From Anoplopoma fimbria (Eukaryota > Chordata > Actinopteri > Perciformes > Anoplopomatidae): a DNA stretch of 64,000 nucleotides. The number at the start of each line of letters is the position of its first letter. Position 1 is the first letter of the stretch. Under the pieces are notes generated by a model. It was not told the origin of the DNA. It ran no database searches and saw only the letters and a program-made list of their open reading frames with translations. Position numbers and translations under genes: made by a program. Shown here piece after piece: positions 25,165 through 37,898 of this stretch. The stretch spans positions 25,229,261-25,293,260 of the forward strand of contig NC_072456.1 in assembly GCF_027596085.1 (NCBI RefSeq). Reading direction: 5' to 3'.

Positions 25165-25283
<119 letters not shown>

Positions 25284-25373
25284 GCCGCGGCTCTCCTCCA
25301 GCGTGCGTTAGCGTCACTGTGTTTGCTTTGTTCCGATGCGTTGTTGACTTATTTTCTGCATCAGAAACAATCG

Positions 25374-25648
25374 CTGTGTGTGTGTGTGTGTGTGTGTGTG
25401 GTGGTGGGGGGGGATTAATTTTATGCAAATGTATGCAAATAAGTGTGACACAGAACTCCATCCGCATCGGTTCTATGCAAATGATGTTTGCTAAACAGGC
25501 GTACTGGAAGGGCCACGCATTCCCCCCCCCCCCCATCCGACCCCCCCCCCTATGCTACACCTTCTTTTTCATACTTTCTCCTTTTGGCCTCCCTTTAATC
25601 CCCCTCTCCACCCTTTTCTCAAACTTGGCCAGCCACTCTGCCACCACC

Positions 25649-25690
<42 letters not shown>

Positions 25691-26075
25691 CTCTCTCCTC
25701 TGTAATCCTCTGCTTCACCCCCCCCCCCCCCGTCACCCCTTCGATGTGCTGCATGGCTGTTAGTGGTGTGAGGAGGCTCTAATGGGGCTCGAGGAAAACA
25801 TTGTCACAGTGCCTGGAAAGCCCAGAGCCAGGAGGGCCCGACATTAGACTTGCTAATGGGGGGGGGTTAACAGAACGCAGAGAAGACGGGATGGAGACTG
25901 GGGGGGGGGGGAGAACACAACGACCAGAGGAGATGAGGAAGACAAACGGGGAGAGACAGATAGGAAGCGCTTCCAGGGAGGGGAGACGAAGAACTCGCTC
26001 ATCCGATGTCGGCCCGTCCTGCCAGCACTTGGGAGGGAATGGGGAAGGGAGGGAGGGAGGGAGGGGGGGGTGTCT
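25374..26075. repeat. Segment dense in G/C homopolymers
   Basis: Contains (TG)14 running into G9 (25374-25413), C13 (25522-25534), C10 (25541-25550), (CT)18 (25653-25689), C14 (25718-25731), G9 (about 25858-25866), G11 (about 25900-25911) and a GGGA array (26041-26071). The long frames that cross it are low-complexity translations, not genes. Confidence 0.85.
26041..26071 (+). other. G-quadruplex-capable GGGA array
   Basis: GGGGAAGGGAGGGAGGGAGG and onward: at least five G3 runs with one- or two-base loops, ending in G8. This matches the usual G3-loop-G3 pattern with very short loops on the plus strand. Confidence 0.7.
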
Positions 26076-26389
26076 CCGTTCCTCCCTCTGTGCTCCCGAT
26101 CCTCTTTTCTGGTTTCCCCGTTTCATGAGGAGATTGTGGCGTCACGCGTGTGACACTTCCCCTCAAAGGCGAGGGGGAAGTCTGTGTTTGAACGTAAGGG
26201 AATTTATTATAACCCCCCCCGACATTCCCCCTCCTCCCTCCCTGCTCCCCCGTGACACCCTCCACTGCCATCACAGCGGGGGAGAAATTCTTCTAAAACT
26301 CACCCATCCATGGATTTGTGCTCTTCTATAACAGCACCAATGAGAGCACCATCGCTCCAAAAATAGCGGCTTTACAGAATTAAACCTTT

Positions 26390-26407
26390 AAAAAAAAAAA
26401 AAAAAAA
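26390..26407. repeat. Poly(A)18 run
   Basis: Homopolymer A run. No polyadenylation signal precedes it and no retroposed gene body is recognisable. Confidence 0.85.
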
Positions 26408-26650
26408 GTTTGTCTGTCTGTGACCAAAGTGCCAAAGCAGCTCTGTGGTGACTTTGTGCAAGAGTGTGCGTCGGTCACAAGACAAGGAGAGGGAAACTCT
26501 GTCCACAGTCTCACCGCCTTTAAATGGCATTTGTGAGTAATATGCTTTTTCTCCGCTGCAAGTGCAAGCAATGCAATACTAGCTAAGTAATATCTCTCTG
26601 CAGAGCAATACTGTCTGTCAGCATTACGAGGATGAGTTGATGTCTGAGAC

Positions 26651-26656
26651 GTGTGT

Positions 26657-26707
<51 letters not shown>

Positions 26708-26712
26708 CGTGC
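26651..26712. repeat. (GT)n microsatellite with GC interruptions
   Basis: GT tract with GC steps near both ends (26660-26667 and 26703-26712). Confidence 0.97.
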
Positions 26713-26853
26713 TTGTCAGATCCATTTGGATTGCAGGTGTTGCAGTGAGAATGAACTGTTCAGAGGAGGGAGGGAGGGAATAGCCGAGCGCCATTAGCAT
26801 TCGTGAGCGGCTGCACGGTTGACTGTGTGTCGGTCGTTAGGAGGGAAGTGTGG

Positions 26854-26856
<3 letters not shown>

Positions 26857-26884
<28 letters not shown>
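26857..26884. repeat. (GA)14 microsatellite
   Basis: Uninterrupted GA tract. Confidence 0.95.
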
Positions 26885-27234
26885 CAAAGTAAGAGACAGA
26901 AACATCAACTACAATGAATGCACAGGGATTTGTCTCAGTGACATTTCAACATATTAACCTCCGTATCAGAGGGAACATTCCACTTTATTGATACTTGGGT
27001 CATATTTTTGCATTTCTGTCAGTTATGAACGAATCAATTTTATAGGTTATAGCTCTGGGAACATTTCATCATCATACTGGGTTTAAAGGAGTTTATAATT
27101 TTATCAGATATTCAAAATCATCTCATTTGGAGGTGAAACTGAAAGTGAGAGTAGCCGAAAAACGTTTTCTCACGCAATGGTTTGTATTATATGTTACATG
27201 TTAAGAGTTACTCTTCATTTTTTCCACGTTTTAC

Positions 27235-27490
27235 AGTAAAGCCAGTAACAAGTGTCAGTTTCCGCTTGTTACGTGCATATCGTCTTTCGCAAATAAAATT
27301 CTGTTTTCAAAGGAAACTCAGTTAGGTTTAGGCAGCCAAATGCTTCGTCAGGTTTTGGAAAAGAAAGTCGTTTGGGTTAAAATAATGGCGAAATGAAATT
27401 AAGTACATACAAACTAGATATGAGATTTACGTGACAAAAAAAAATCAACATTGACTTCTCGTTTCACACGAAGAATGAACAGCAGCCGTT
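27235..27490 (+). repeat. Dispersed repeat with GTTAGGTTTAGG motif, copy A
   Basis: Shares AAACTC-GTTAGGTTTAGG, a GTTTGGGTTAAAATAA motif and the end TTGACTTnnnGTTTCACA-GAA with 33345-33610, in the same order and orientation. I recall this as a common percomorph repeat. It has no coding capacity and its class is unknown. Confidence 0.6.
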
Positions 27491-27687
27491 GTCTCATCAC
27501 AGCTTGATGATAATTTGAAGATATTTTGCTCAAGACATAGCTTAACTTCTGCATCAATGTGTAATAACAGTCAGACAGATGGATTTATGTACACAAAGCC
27601 CCTTCCACACATCAAAGCTATATCAGCCTGCTTTTAAAAAAGAAAAAACATATGTGGGTAGATTTGTAGGCATGTCTAAAAGTTATC

Positions 27688-28031
27688 TAAAAGGCCAGTG
27701 TGTAGGATTTCGGGGGACGTTTTAGCAGAAATGGAATATAATATTCATAACTATGTCATGAGTGTATAATCACATGAAACTAAGAATTGTCGTGTTTTCT
27801 TTAGCTTAGAATGAGCCCTTCATGTCGACATAGTGAGCGGGTCTTCCTCATGGAGTCCGCAATGTTGCACCGCCGTGTTTCTACAGTGGCCCAGAAAGGA
27901 CAAACCAAACACTGACACTACTCGAGACGTTCGCTCTCTTACGCTACCTAAAGACAACCGTAGTTCTCCGACACGCTTAAAAAGTCAACTTCAATACTAG
28001 ACGTCACAAAATCTACTCACTGCTCCTTTAA
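27688..28031. repeat. Teleost TIR element, about 344 bp (MITE)
   Basis: The left end reads AAAGGCCAGTGTGTAGGATT and the right end, reverse-complemented, reads TTAAAGGAGCAGTGAGTAG, giving imperfect terminal inverted repeats. Internal landmarks such as GAATATAATATTCATAA and GGAGTCCGCAATGTTG match an abundant percomorph repeat I recognise from memory. It is non-coding. Confidence 0.75.
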
Positions 28032-28142
28032 TTGCGCGTTTTGTAAGATTACACATTTAATCATATTTGTACTTATGTTCATAACATATATTCAACAGTT
28101 TTCCTAAAAAATATGAACATTTTAAGCCTCTGGTACAATAAT

Positions 28143-28440
28143 TTTAAGGGACGATTCACCAAAAAATAATCTTAATCTTACCTGTAGTGCTATTTATCAA
28201 TCTAGATTGTTTCTCTGTGAGTTGCAGAGTGTTTGAGGTATCAGCTGTTGAGATGTATCTTCCTTCCTTTCCAACATAATGGAACTAGACGGCTGCTGGT
28301 GCTGAAAAACGCCAAAATAATACGCTTAAAAAACTCAACAGCAATGTCTCTTTCCAGAAATCATGACCCCGTCACTGAAGATAACACACAGACCTCGTTG
28401 TAAAGAGTTTTCTGAACTTATAGTTCCTCCCTGAAACTGA
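28143..28440 (+). repeat. Long-TIR element, truncated copy
   Basis: Begins TTTAAGGGACGATTCACC and continues through TGTAGTGCTATTTATC and CAACAGCAATGTCTCTTTCC, the last shared with 49130-49155. The right half and right inverted end are missing, with similarity fading near 28440. It is the same family as 49090-49636. Confidence 0.7.
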
Positions 28441-29673
<1,233 letters not shown>

Positions 29674-30317
29674 TGGGATGATGAATCTCTTGACATTGAG
29701 GGATTGGCCCTTCTGCTCTGAGCTTTGTCTCATGAATTCTTTAGGTCATCTCCTCAGCAGACGGAATATATATCAACCACAGCAGTCACATGATCAATAT
29801 ATTCATGTCACACTGTACATCCACGAGTGCATTAACTAACAAATTAAGTGGTTAATGGTTGAGTCTATAAAATGTCTGGAATTTTGAAATAAAATGCCAA
29901 TCAGAGTTTCCAGCTACTCGAGGTCTTCAAAGATTTCAGAAAACCAACAAATTCTCATATTTGAGAATATTAAACCAGCAAATATTTGTCCATTTTGAGG
30001 GGAAATTAAAAGTCTATCAAAATTGTTTCTATTCATTTTCTTTTAGTTGTCTAATAAATTAATTATTTTTCTTATTTTTCACCCTTTTTAAAAACTGCTT
30101 TTAACCAAGGACAGCACGACTTCTAATCTCCTAAAGTCCAATCAAATCAAAGCTGCAGTATGTGGGGTTAGGTAAAGGTTTGGTTGGCACCTCAGGGAGA
30201 TCCTGCTCGAGTTTCCCTTTCTTAAGCATTATCGTTTGGACCGCCTCCTATGCTTTAAAAAGCCCTTATCAAATACTTGATTTCCAAAGTACCCATTCCT
30301 TTTTTATGAGCACATTT

Positions 30318-30796
30318 GAACCAGGCGTAAAACTCTGCTTCTGCCAAGTGAAGCCAATGCTGAAGTGTCTGAAAGCTGCATTCTCTCTCCTGTCCATCAG
30401 GGGGCGACTCCTCTGGTTGTATAGAAGTCTATGAGAAAATGACTCTACTTCTCTCTTGATTTATTCCCTCAGTAAACATTGTAAACATGAGTTTATGGTC
30501 TCAATCTCTAGTTTCAAGTCTTCTTCAATACAGCATGATGTTCATTTAGTAAATGATGCTCCATTTAGAGTCAAACAGACCATAAAGCAGGGTATGCTTT
30601 AGGGCGGGGCTTACTGGGATTGACAGGTCTCTACCAAAGACGTACAAGGAATCACTACGTCACTCCTCCTCAGTCCAAATATGGTAACTTCCATTCATTG
30701 GTTGCGAAAAAACAACATGGCGACGTCCGTAATCCAAGATGGCGACAGTGAATTCCCCGAACTCAAGGCTACTTCCTCTTCTTTTACAGTCTAAGA
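30318..30796 (-). repeat. Four-copy dispersed repeat family, copy 2
   Basis: Reverse-oriented copy. Its core (about 30377-30617) matches copies 1 and 4 essentially base for base. Its 5' module holds GCCATCTTGGATTACGG, as in copy 3. Its 3' end runs on past GCATTGGCTTCACTTGGCAG to a CGCCTGG end, longer than in copies 3 and 4. Confidence 0.85.
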
Positions 30797-31266
30797 TTTG
30801 AACATGCAGTGGAAACATCAGTGCTGTAAGGCCCTTAACTCAAACAGTTTACTGTTAATCCTTTTCAAGACTTATTCAGTGAACACCAACCGTTTATCAG
30901 CTGTTTAATAATGTATATATCGACTCTATAAAATACTTTAATGAAGACGCAGGATGAAAAGAAAAATACAAAAACGCTTTAGTAGAAGAACTTGCTGCTC
31001 CACAAATGTCTTGTGAAGTGTACTGTCTCATTATGGGCCCGGCGGTGCAGTGTTTTAATTTATCCGTGAGAGCTGATGGCTTTTTTTATTCTATATTTTA
31101 TTCACTTTATCTATAGTGCAGATGAACATTAAACACTGAGAACGAGATCCCCACGCTTACTGTAGCAATTTCAATTAAATGCCAGTGCTCCCAGTAAGTG
31201 ACGGCAAGTAGAGAAATAAATGTGTTTGACTCAAATCATATTGCATAAGTGCATTCTTTGGCTTTT

Positions 31267-31345
31267 ATTTTGGTGACCTTATTTTGGTGACCTTAAAAGG
31301 GTGTATATAAGCAGCCTCTGCCTTCAAGGGCTCTAGCAGAGCACC
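31267..31345 (+). promoter_or_regulatory. Promoter-like TATA region with paired half-sites
   Basis: The 14-bp unit ATTTTGGTGACCTT is repeated perfectly in tandem (31267-31280 and 31281-31294). On the minus strand this gives two AGGTCA nuclear-receptor half-sites spaced as DR8. A strong TATA box, TATATAAG, follows at 31304-31311, with a predicted start site about 31335. No open frame or exon with a known product is visible downstream, so any transcript would be non-coding or would begin with an untranslated exon. This is inference from motifs only. Confidence 0.25.
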
Positions 31346-31559
31346 ACCCATCAAGACGACACCCACCCTCACTCTGGATCTCATTTTACAGAGACAAGAT
31401 AAGAAGAACGCTTTTATTTTTTACGACGATTTGTTCATTGGGCTGAAGGACTCCACTTCACAAGAAGGATCCGCAGTGAGAAGCAATTATCTGAGAAAAC
31501 ATAATAGAAACCAAATGACAGACGGACGGATGGATGGATGAAAAAAAAAAAAGACAGAG

Positions 31560-31800
31560 AGAGAGCGAAAGGGGGAGAAAATGGAGAGGAAGGAATAGAT
31601 GGATGGAGAGCGTATTGTGCTGGCCGTCTTCCCAGCACGGAGGGATCGATCAGCAGAACGAGAGAGAGAGAGAGAGAGAGAGCCTCACTATTTCCTCGGC
31701 CAGGCTAATAATGGAGAGCAGTCATCATCTCCCCCTTGCTCTCTCTCTCTCTCTCCCTTCTTTCTTTGCCGTCGTTCCATTTTTTTTTTTTTTTTTTTTT
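31560..31800. repeat. GA, CT and poly(T) runs
   Basis: (GA)12 at 31660-31682, a CT run at about 31738-31756 and T21 at 31780-31800, separated by unique sequence. Confidence 0.8.
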
Positions 31801-31964
31801 CTTTTCGGAAAAACAATCATAGCCTCATCGGAGAGCCGCCTCGCTCTCCCACCGCGATCTGACATTTGAAAAAAACAAACCGGTTTAGTGAGAGAAGTGG
31901 GCGTCAGGCGGCAACGAGCCTTCTGAAACACTGACTCACGACATCCGGTGGGGGGGGGACCAAC

Positions 31965-31965
<1 letters not shown>

Positions 31966-31998
<33 letters not shown>
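31966..31998. repeat. (CA)16 microsatellite
   Basis: CA tract preceded by G9. Confidence 0.95.
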
Positions 31999-31999
<1 letters not shown>

Positions 32000-32288
32000 A
32001 TAAGCGGTACCCCGCATGAGGCTGTCAGAAATCCCTCAGTGTGTCCCGGCCCTGCATTGGAAACAATAGAGGAATCAAGGAGGCCGGAGCTCAATGGTCC
32101 AATCACGGCGGCGGCTGCAATCTCACCGCCGCTACCTGCTACCCCGTAACGAGCTAAACGACCTTTTCCACCGCACTCGTTTCTGCCACTCAAAACCTCC
32201 GTCCGTCACTCGGCTCCAACACACAATTACCTCCATTCAGGGAAGCGGAGAGGCCAAATGTTTGCTACTTGTCATTTAGTATTTTCTG

Positions 32289-32290
<2 letters not shown>

Positions 32291-32344
<54 letters not shown>
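32291..32344. repeat. (GT)27 microsatellite
   Basis: Uninterrupted GT tract. Confidence 0.98.
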
Positions 32345-32346
<2 letters not shown>

Positions 32347-32972
32347 CTCCCAGTGGTGGTGTTATGAAAATGAAGGTGAGCCTTTATGCTTCTATCTTCT
32401 CTTTTCCTTTCATATCAGATTCTTTCTTTTTTAAAGAGAAGCTCTGATAATTGCTCTGACAGTTGTACTTCCTTCCAACTGAAGAATGTAATGTGGGTTA
32501 GAAAGTCAAAACCTAAAGTTCCAAATGACAGAAGAAACATCTAAATCATATATTTTTCCTAAGAGTTCTATCCTTTTTTTTTTTTAAAGCTGCAGGGTTT
32601 TTTATGCATCGACTATATAAATGTCTGACCTGCTGATTCTGAATTTCTTTCTTCCTGAGAAATATAATTGACAGCATACACCAACATTTATGTAACTTTT
32701 CTGAAATTCAATCGTAAGTTTCTCATAAAACATTGACTACTAAACTTATGTTATCTCCCAAACTGCACCCCGTTACAGGACCCTCACTCACTCAAACAAA
32801 TCCCATAATAAAAGTGCTCCAGCTTACTGGACGAATAAAAATCCATCTGAAAACCAATTGCAGTACATCCCACTTCATCTTGGGAGAGCGTTATGTCTTC
32901 TTCACTCACGCTGAAGAAATTCCACTCCGATGGCCCGATGTGTGTGTGGCTGTACTGTGTTTCCTAGCTGCC

Positions 32973-32974
<2 letters not shown>
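32345..32974. other. No gene seen
   Basis: AT-rich unique-looking sequence between two GT tracts. Nothing identifiable. Confidence 0.5.
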
Positions 32975-33035
<61 letters not shown>

Positions 33036-33059
33036 TGTTCATGTGTGTGTGTGTGTGTG
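32975..33059. repeat. (TG)30 plus (TG)9 microsatellite
   Basis: Two TG tracts (32975-33034 and 33042-33059) separated by ATGTTCA. Confidence 0.97.
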
Positions 33060-33344
33060 ATGTTACATCTCTAGTAGTTACAACATTTACACATCCAACA
33101 GACACATTTGATGTCATTCGGCCAGCTTTATTCAGTTTTCACTCCTTCTTGTTCTGGTTTTACGATAAAAAGTGTCGACTCTTCAGCTGCTAATTGCTCC
33201 ACTATGTTCACCAGCTAGTAGTGATCATTACAGCTTTCAGCCTTCGTATATATTCTTCACCGTTGGCAGCAGCTGTTGTGGGATCACTGCCATGTTGTGA
33301 CACTCTTCAGCACAGCTTGCAGTGTCTGACAACACAGAAAGAAA

Positions 33345-33610
33345 CAGGAACACGTTTCTAAAGTTATCAGACGAACCTTAATGTTGTAAACAGAAGCAAA
33401 AAAACTATACGTTCAGGTAACAAAACTACTCGGTTAGGTTTAGGAAGAGATTGTGGTTTGGGTTAAAATAAATATAAGTAAAATAAGTATATGTGATTTA
33501 TGTATCTTACTTAAAATGTGTACAATAAAAAAAGTAATCTTTGACTTTTTGTCTCACAAAGGACACGAACGGCGTTTCCCCAGGTGAAAGTCCTGTGTTT
33601 GTTTGCAACC
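33345..33610 (+). repeat. Dispersed repeat with GTTAGGTTTAGG motif, copy B
   Basis: Partner of 27235-27490, with a longer AAGTA-rich middle and the end CTCACAAAGGACACGAACGG followed by GTGAAAGTCCTGTG. Confidence 0.65.
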
Positions 33611-33964
33611 ATGTGAGAATTTTGCTGCTCTGTTCACCAAGGATGTCACCAGAACTGATTCTTTGGCCAAGTCAATGCCAACATTTGGAAATTGGGACTG
33701 TAGTTGTTTTTTAAAGCACCATTTCAGGGCTTACAGTGACACTTCAGGTTTTGGAATGATGGTTGGACAAAACAACATCTTTGCAGGCATCACCTTGGGT
33801 TGGAAACGAATCACCAGATAATGATCAAGTCATTAGGTAGCACTTCACATCCCAGCAGGATTGTGAGTGCTATTGTGAACAACACATCCACGTTGAAATC
33901 AGCAGGAGAGCTAGTTAACGTTAGCACAGTCCTGCTCGGCTCAATAACGTAGCTAACAGCTAAC

Positions 33965-34092
33965 GGGGGTTGCACTGAGTTACATTATGATGCGTTCAAG
34001 CCCCATTCAGTTCCAATGAATGTTGGTTAATTATCATGATGTGTTCAAGCATATTCTTGTAGAACACAGATTTTGGCGAGAAATTTGTGGAG
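33965..34092 (+). repeat. Diverged copy of the 53-kb tandem repeat
   Basis: GGGGTTGCACTGAGTTACAT, ATGATGCGTTCAAG, ATCATGATGTGTTCAA and TTTTGGCGA match, in order, the segment at about 53617-53745 and its duplicate upstream. Confidence 0.55.
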
Positions 34093-34177
34093 GATGATCA
34101 GGGATTAACAATACATTTGCAAAGAAAACTGTATGCAAACGGTAAAAAGAGTTTATGTTGTTATTGTTTTTTGTTTT

Positions 34178-34265
34178 TACCGTGGCATGAACTTTGGTAT
34201 CGAGAATCGTGGACTTTCTCTGGTATTGATATCCACTTTTAATATTCTGATATCGTGACAACCCT
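34178..34265 (-). repeat. Fragment of a common vertebrate-type repeat end
   Basis: On the minus strand it begins AGGGTTGTCACGATATCAG and continues as GATATCAATACCAGAGAAAG, resembling hAT-type element ends that I recall from fish genomes. It is short and uncertain. Confidence 0.4.
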
Positions 34266-34547
34266 ACTTTATTCTACGTCACATGAATTCCAGCTTCCTG
34301 CTCCTGTCAGAATTGCTAACGCCGCAAGATGTCGGCTTCTTCTTCTTGTATCCGTATCGGTGATCAGCCATGTAAATACGTGATAGTGAAGCTGCTAGTA
34401 GGTGTAGCAGGGTCTAACCGTGTCTATGAGGAAGATAACGGCTATTCAATCAGCTGATAACTCAGAATGAAGACGCTCCATGTAGCTGAGTGAGTCTGCT
34501 CAACAGCACAGGACTCCACCTCAGAATAAACACCTCCACAAGTGTGT

Positions 34548-34551
<4 letters not shown>

Positions 34552-34582
<31 letters not shown>
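34552..34582. repeat. (GT)15 microsatellite
   Basis: Short GT tract. Confidence 0.95.
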
Positions 34583-34585
<3 letters not shown>

Positions 34586-34728
34586 CCCGCCGATGTCGGA
34601 GAAAACCAGCTGTCATTCAGACAACGAGATCACAACGGGGAAGTGGCAACAGCATGTGACACATCATGTCAGTGACGGCTTACAGGCAGAGACTGTCTGC
34701 TGTCTGACAAACTGGAGGCAGAGAGACG

Positions 34729-35362
34729 GAGGACTGGATCTACATACTGTAGGCGGATTCATAGACGGGTGGAGGACTGGATCTACATACTGTAGGCGGG
34801 TACATAGAGGCGGGATGGAGGACTGGATCTACATCTTGTAGGCGGATTCATAGACGGGTGGAGGACTGGATCTACATACTGTAGGCGGATTCATAGACGG
34901 GTGGAGGACTGGATCTACATACTGTAGGCGGGTACATAGACGGGTGGAGGACTGGATCTACATACTGTAGGCGGGTACATAGACGGGTGGAGGACTGGAT
35001 CTACATACTGGGGTGGGGCGGGGACTGGATCTACATACATAGACGGGTGGAGGACTGGATCTACATACTGTAGGCGGGTACATAGACGGGTGGAGACGGG
35101 TGGAGGACTGGATCTACATACTGTAGGCGGGTACATAGACGGGTGGAGGACTGGATCTACATACTGTAGGCGGGTACATAGACGGGTGGAGGACTGGATC
35201 TACATACTGTAGGCGGGTACATAGACGGGTGGAGGACTGGATCTACATACTGTAGGCGGATTCATAGACGGGTGGAGGACTGGATCTACATACTGTAGGC
35301 GGATTCATAGACGGGTGGAGGACTGGATCTACATACTGTAGGCGGGATCATAGACGGGTGGA
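34729..35362. repeat. Minisatellite, 43-bp unit, about 15 copies
   Basis: The unit contains GGACTGGATCTACATACTG and TAGGCGGGTACATAGACGGG, period 43 bp, with starts at about 34731, 34773, 34819, 34862 and so on to 35319. Two variants alternate in blocks: GGGTACATAG and GGATTCATAG. Irregular units at 35011-35050 and 35085-35105 show a partial deletion and a short internal duplication. Open frames across it are proline/serine-rich translations of the repeat. Confidence 0.95.
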
Positions 35363-36204
35363 AAGAGTCTGCTCCTTTTAACCCCCTCCCTCCATCTAAA
35401 TGATCCCAGTCTAAACTCTCCTCCTCCTGTCGTCTCCTCAGATCTTTACAGCGATGTCATCACCCCGCTATTAAAACACTAATTCATCTTTCAACTCTTC
35501 TTCTCTATTCTTACTCCATTGTTCTCCTCCTCTTTCTTTCCATTCACCTCCTTCTTCTTCCTCCTCTCCTCCTCCTGTATATATGCTCACAACCAGATTG
35601 CTATCTGGAGCACAGCGAGGGGTCATTAATATTCAACCACCTTGCACAATAGCTTTAAAGGCAGCTTTTTAATAAAACACTAATGAGGAGAGTTTCCCCC
35701 GCCGCTGCTCAACAGTCTGTTTGTTTCTCACTCCGTTTCCAAATGAACAATTGAGAAATGTGGTACATCTCCGTAGCTCTGAGTTTAGGCTTTTATTATA
35801 TTCAAATGGAATAGTTTTGACCTCCTAGACAGCAGTCCATTTAGTGAATGATTGCAAATTTTGTAAGCAACAAAATTAAATTGTCCTCTGCTCACTAAAT
35901 GTCACATAGACACGTTTGTCTTTCAAATAGAAATGTGGAAACAATATAATGAAAAGCTGTTTCATTAGGGAGTTGGGACTCACTGGTTTGTCGTACTCTA
36001 GTGCAGAGGTTCCCAAACTGTTAAGACCATGTTCCACTATGTACCAAACCAAATGTACCACTTCCTACTGCAGATACCAACAATTAACAATGAAAGAGCC
36101 ACGTCGCCTACACACAGCTCCTGCAGCTGACTGGTAGCGCCTTTTCATGTTCTTGCTAGCAGTGGTGGAGTTTGGCAACTGCCGACTCAGACTCTACTTC
36201 AGCA
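35363..36204. other. No gene seen; pyrimidine-rich then balanced sequence
   Basis: 35363-35580 is CT-rich. 35592-35700 is balanced and may be conserved (see the separate entry). A CAGAGGTTCCCAAACT motif at about 36005 resembles a hAT element terminus, with the rest of that element (to about 36140) unclear. Confidence 0.45.
35592..35700. promoter_or_regulatory. Candidate conserved non-coding element
   Basis: Repeat-free stretch with TCATTAATATTCAA (35622-35635) and further AT-core homeodomain-like motifs, downstream of a long pyrimidine tract. Candidate only; it needs cross-species alignment. Confidence 0.2.
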
Positions 36205-36590
36205 TTGAGCATTTAAAGCATCCAGTTTGGCGATTTCTCCGTCGCCATCTTGAATTACGGCCTTCGCCATGTTGTTTTTTTTGCAACCGAGCGGCAGGGA
36301 CCTGTCAATCACAGTAGCTCCGCCCTAAAGCATACCCTGCTTTATGGTCTATTTGACTCTAAATGGAGCATCATTTACTAAATGAACATCATGCTGTATT
36401 GAAGAAGACTTGAAACTAGAGATTGAGACCATAAACTCATGTTTACAATGTTTACTGAGGGAATAAATCAAGAGAGAAGTAGAGTCATTTTCTCATAGAC
36501 TTCTATACAACCAGAGGAGTCGCCCCCTGATGGACAGGAGAGAGAATGCAGGTTTTAAGACACTAATGCATTGACTTCACTTGGCACAGA
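36205..36590 (+). repeat. Four-copy dispersed repeat family, copy 3
   Basis: The core (about 36300-36561) differs from copies 1, 2 and 4 by about one base in the stretch I compared (GTCTATTTGAC here against GTCTGTTTGAC). The 5' module (GCCATCTTGAATTACGG and CGCCATGTTG) matches copy 2. The end fuses to a second motif, GGATGTAAACTGCAAC (36594-36609), which also appears at about 56975-56990 next to the estrogen-response-element repeat. Confidence 0.85.
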
Positions 36591-36609
36591 CATGGATGTA
36601 AACTGCAAC

Positions 36610-37827
36610 ATGGCTGGTCGGCAGAGGCATCAACCACTAGGCGGTAATTCTACTTTGGTTTGGAGTTAAGGAAAGTTGTAATGTTAAGTCTTTCAGTGGT
36701 AGATTGCCACACTTTTAACCACTTCTCTAGCGTATATATTTACTTCTATGTGTGTGTGTCTTTCCGCGTGTTCGTACTTAATGTGTGACTTTGTGGTCAT
36801 TTATTATACTAAGTGTTAAAAGTGTTGAGGATCAAAGACTGTTCTCTCCACTACTTCAGACCTCAGCTTCACTACACATTACTCTTTATCTATTACGCAA
36901 ATAACCTTTTTAATGCTCGGGCCGGCCTCATAAATGTCTGATTAATGGTCTCAAATGCTGCTGCTTGTGTATTAATTAGAATGTGAAGCGGAGTGAACGG
37001 ACAAAGAAGGAGAGCTCATAGTCTACGGGACTTTAGTCGTCAGCATTCTGTTTTATACTCATTTATGATATGTTATAATCTATATTGTGCTTTTATGTGC
37101 TCGCTTGGCATACGTCTGTGTTTGCAGATATTTAAGTAAATGTTTCTGTTTTGTTTTGCAAAGCATATCATTTCACTTACACAGTGAAATCCCCTTAGTT
37201 CCCTTGACCTGTAAGTCGATCCGTCAGTTTTTGATCATGGCTGCAGAGCTGCTCAGTCAACAGAAATTCAGCTCCTTCAAAAGACAGAATGTGGCCATCT
37301 CTACTACCTCTTATCCCCTCCTGCAGTCAGCCAGAGTTGGCTGGTTTGTGTATGTGCGTGCCTGTGAGAATGCTTTATGGTATGACATCTGCTGCTGACA
37401 AAGTGGTTTTAACTTCTGTTGCCGTGGTCTCTCGCTGGCCGGTCTAGACGTTTTTCCTCCCAGACGTCACTTCTGAATGGAGAAGAGAGAGCGGGACTTT
37501 GATGTTTGCATCTTCATTTAAAATGGACAGGAGGAGAGGAGGAGGAGGAGGGAGACGGAGAGAATAAATATCGTATACGTCCGCATAAGATGCATGAAAA
37601 TGTAGAATACATTGTCGTACAAGAGGAAGAAGAGATGTGTCGGACCAGATTTAGCTACCAGCTCATTTCCATCTGCAGAGGTGCAAAGTCATTTTTCTAA
37701 GTGGAGTTCCCCGGAAGCCATGGACAACTACAATGGATGGATATGCAAACAATATCAACATATGCATACAGGCAGGCGCACAGCGAGCATGGGCGGATTG
37801 AACAGTACCAACTGTCTAGCTAATCTG

Positions 37828-37832
<5 letters not shown>
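36610..37832. other. No gene seen; homeodomain-motif-rich patch
   Basis: 36890-37010 is a repeat-free patch with GATTAATGG and TTAATTAG motifs that might be conserved. The remainder is unique sequence with short frames only. Confidence 0.4.

Positions 37833-37894
<62 letters not shown>
37833..37894. repeat. (TG)31 microsatellite
   Basis: Uninterrupted TG tract. Confidence 0.98.

Positions 37895-37898
<4 letters not shown>

Noticed and set aside
34729..35362. Regular repeat array considered as a CRISPR array
   Set aside because: Repeats are contiguous 43-bp units with no unique spacers, in a vertebrate-like genome. It is a minisatellite.
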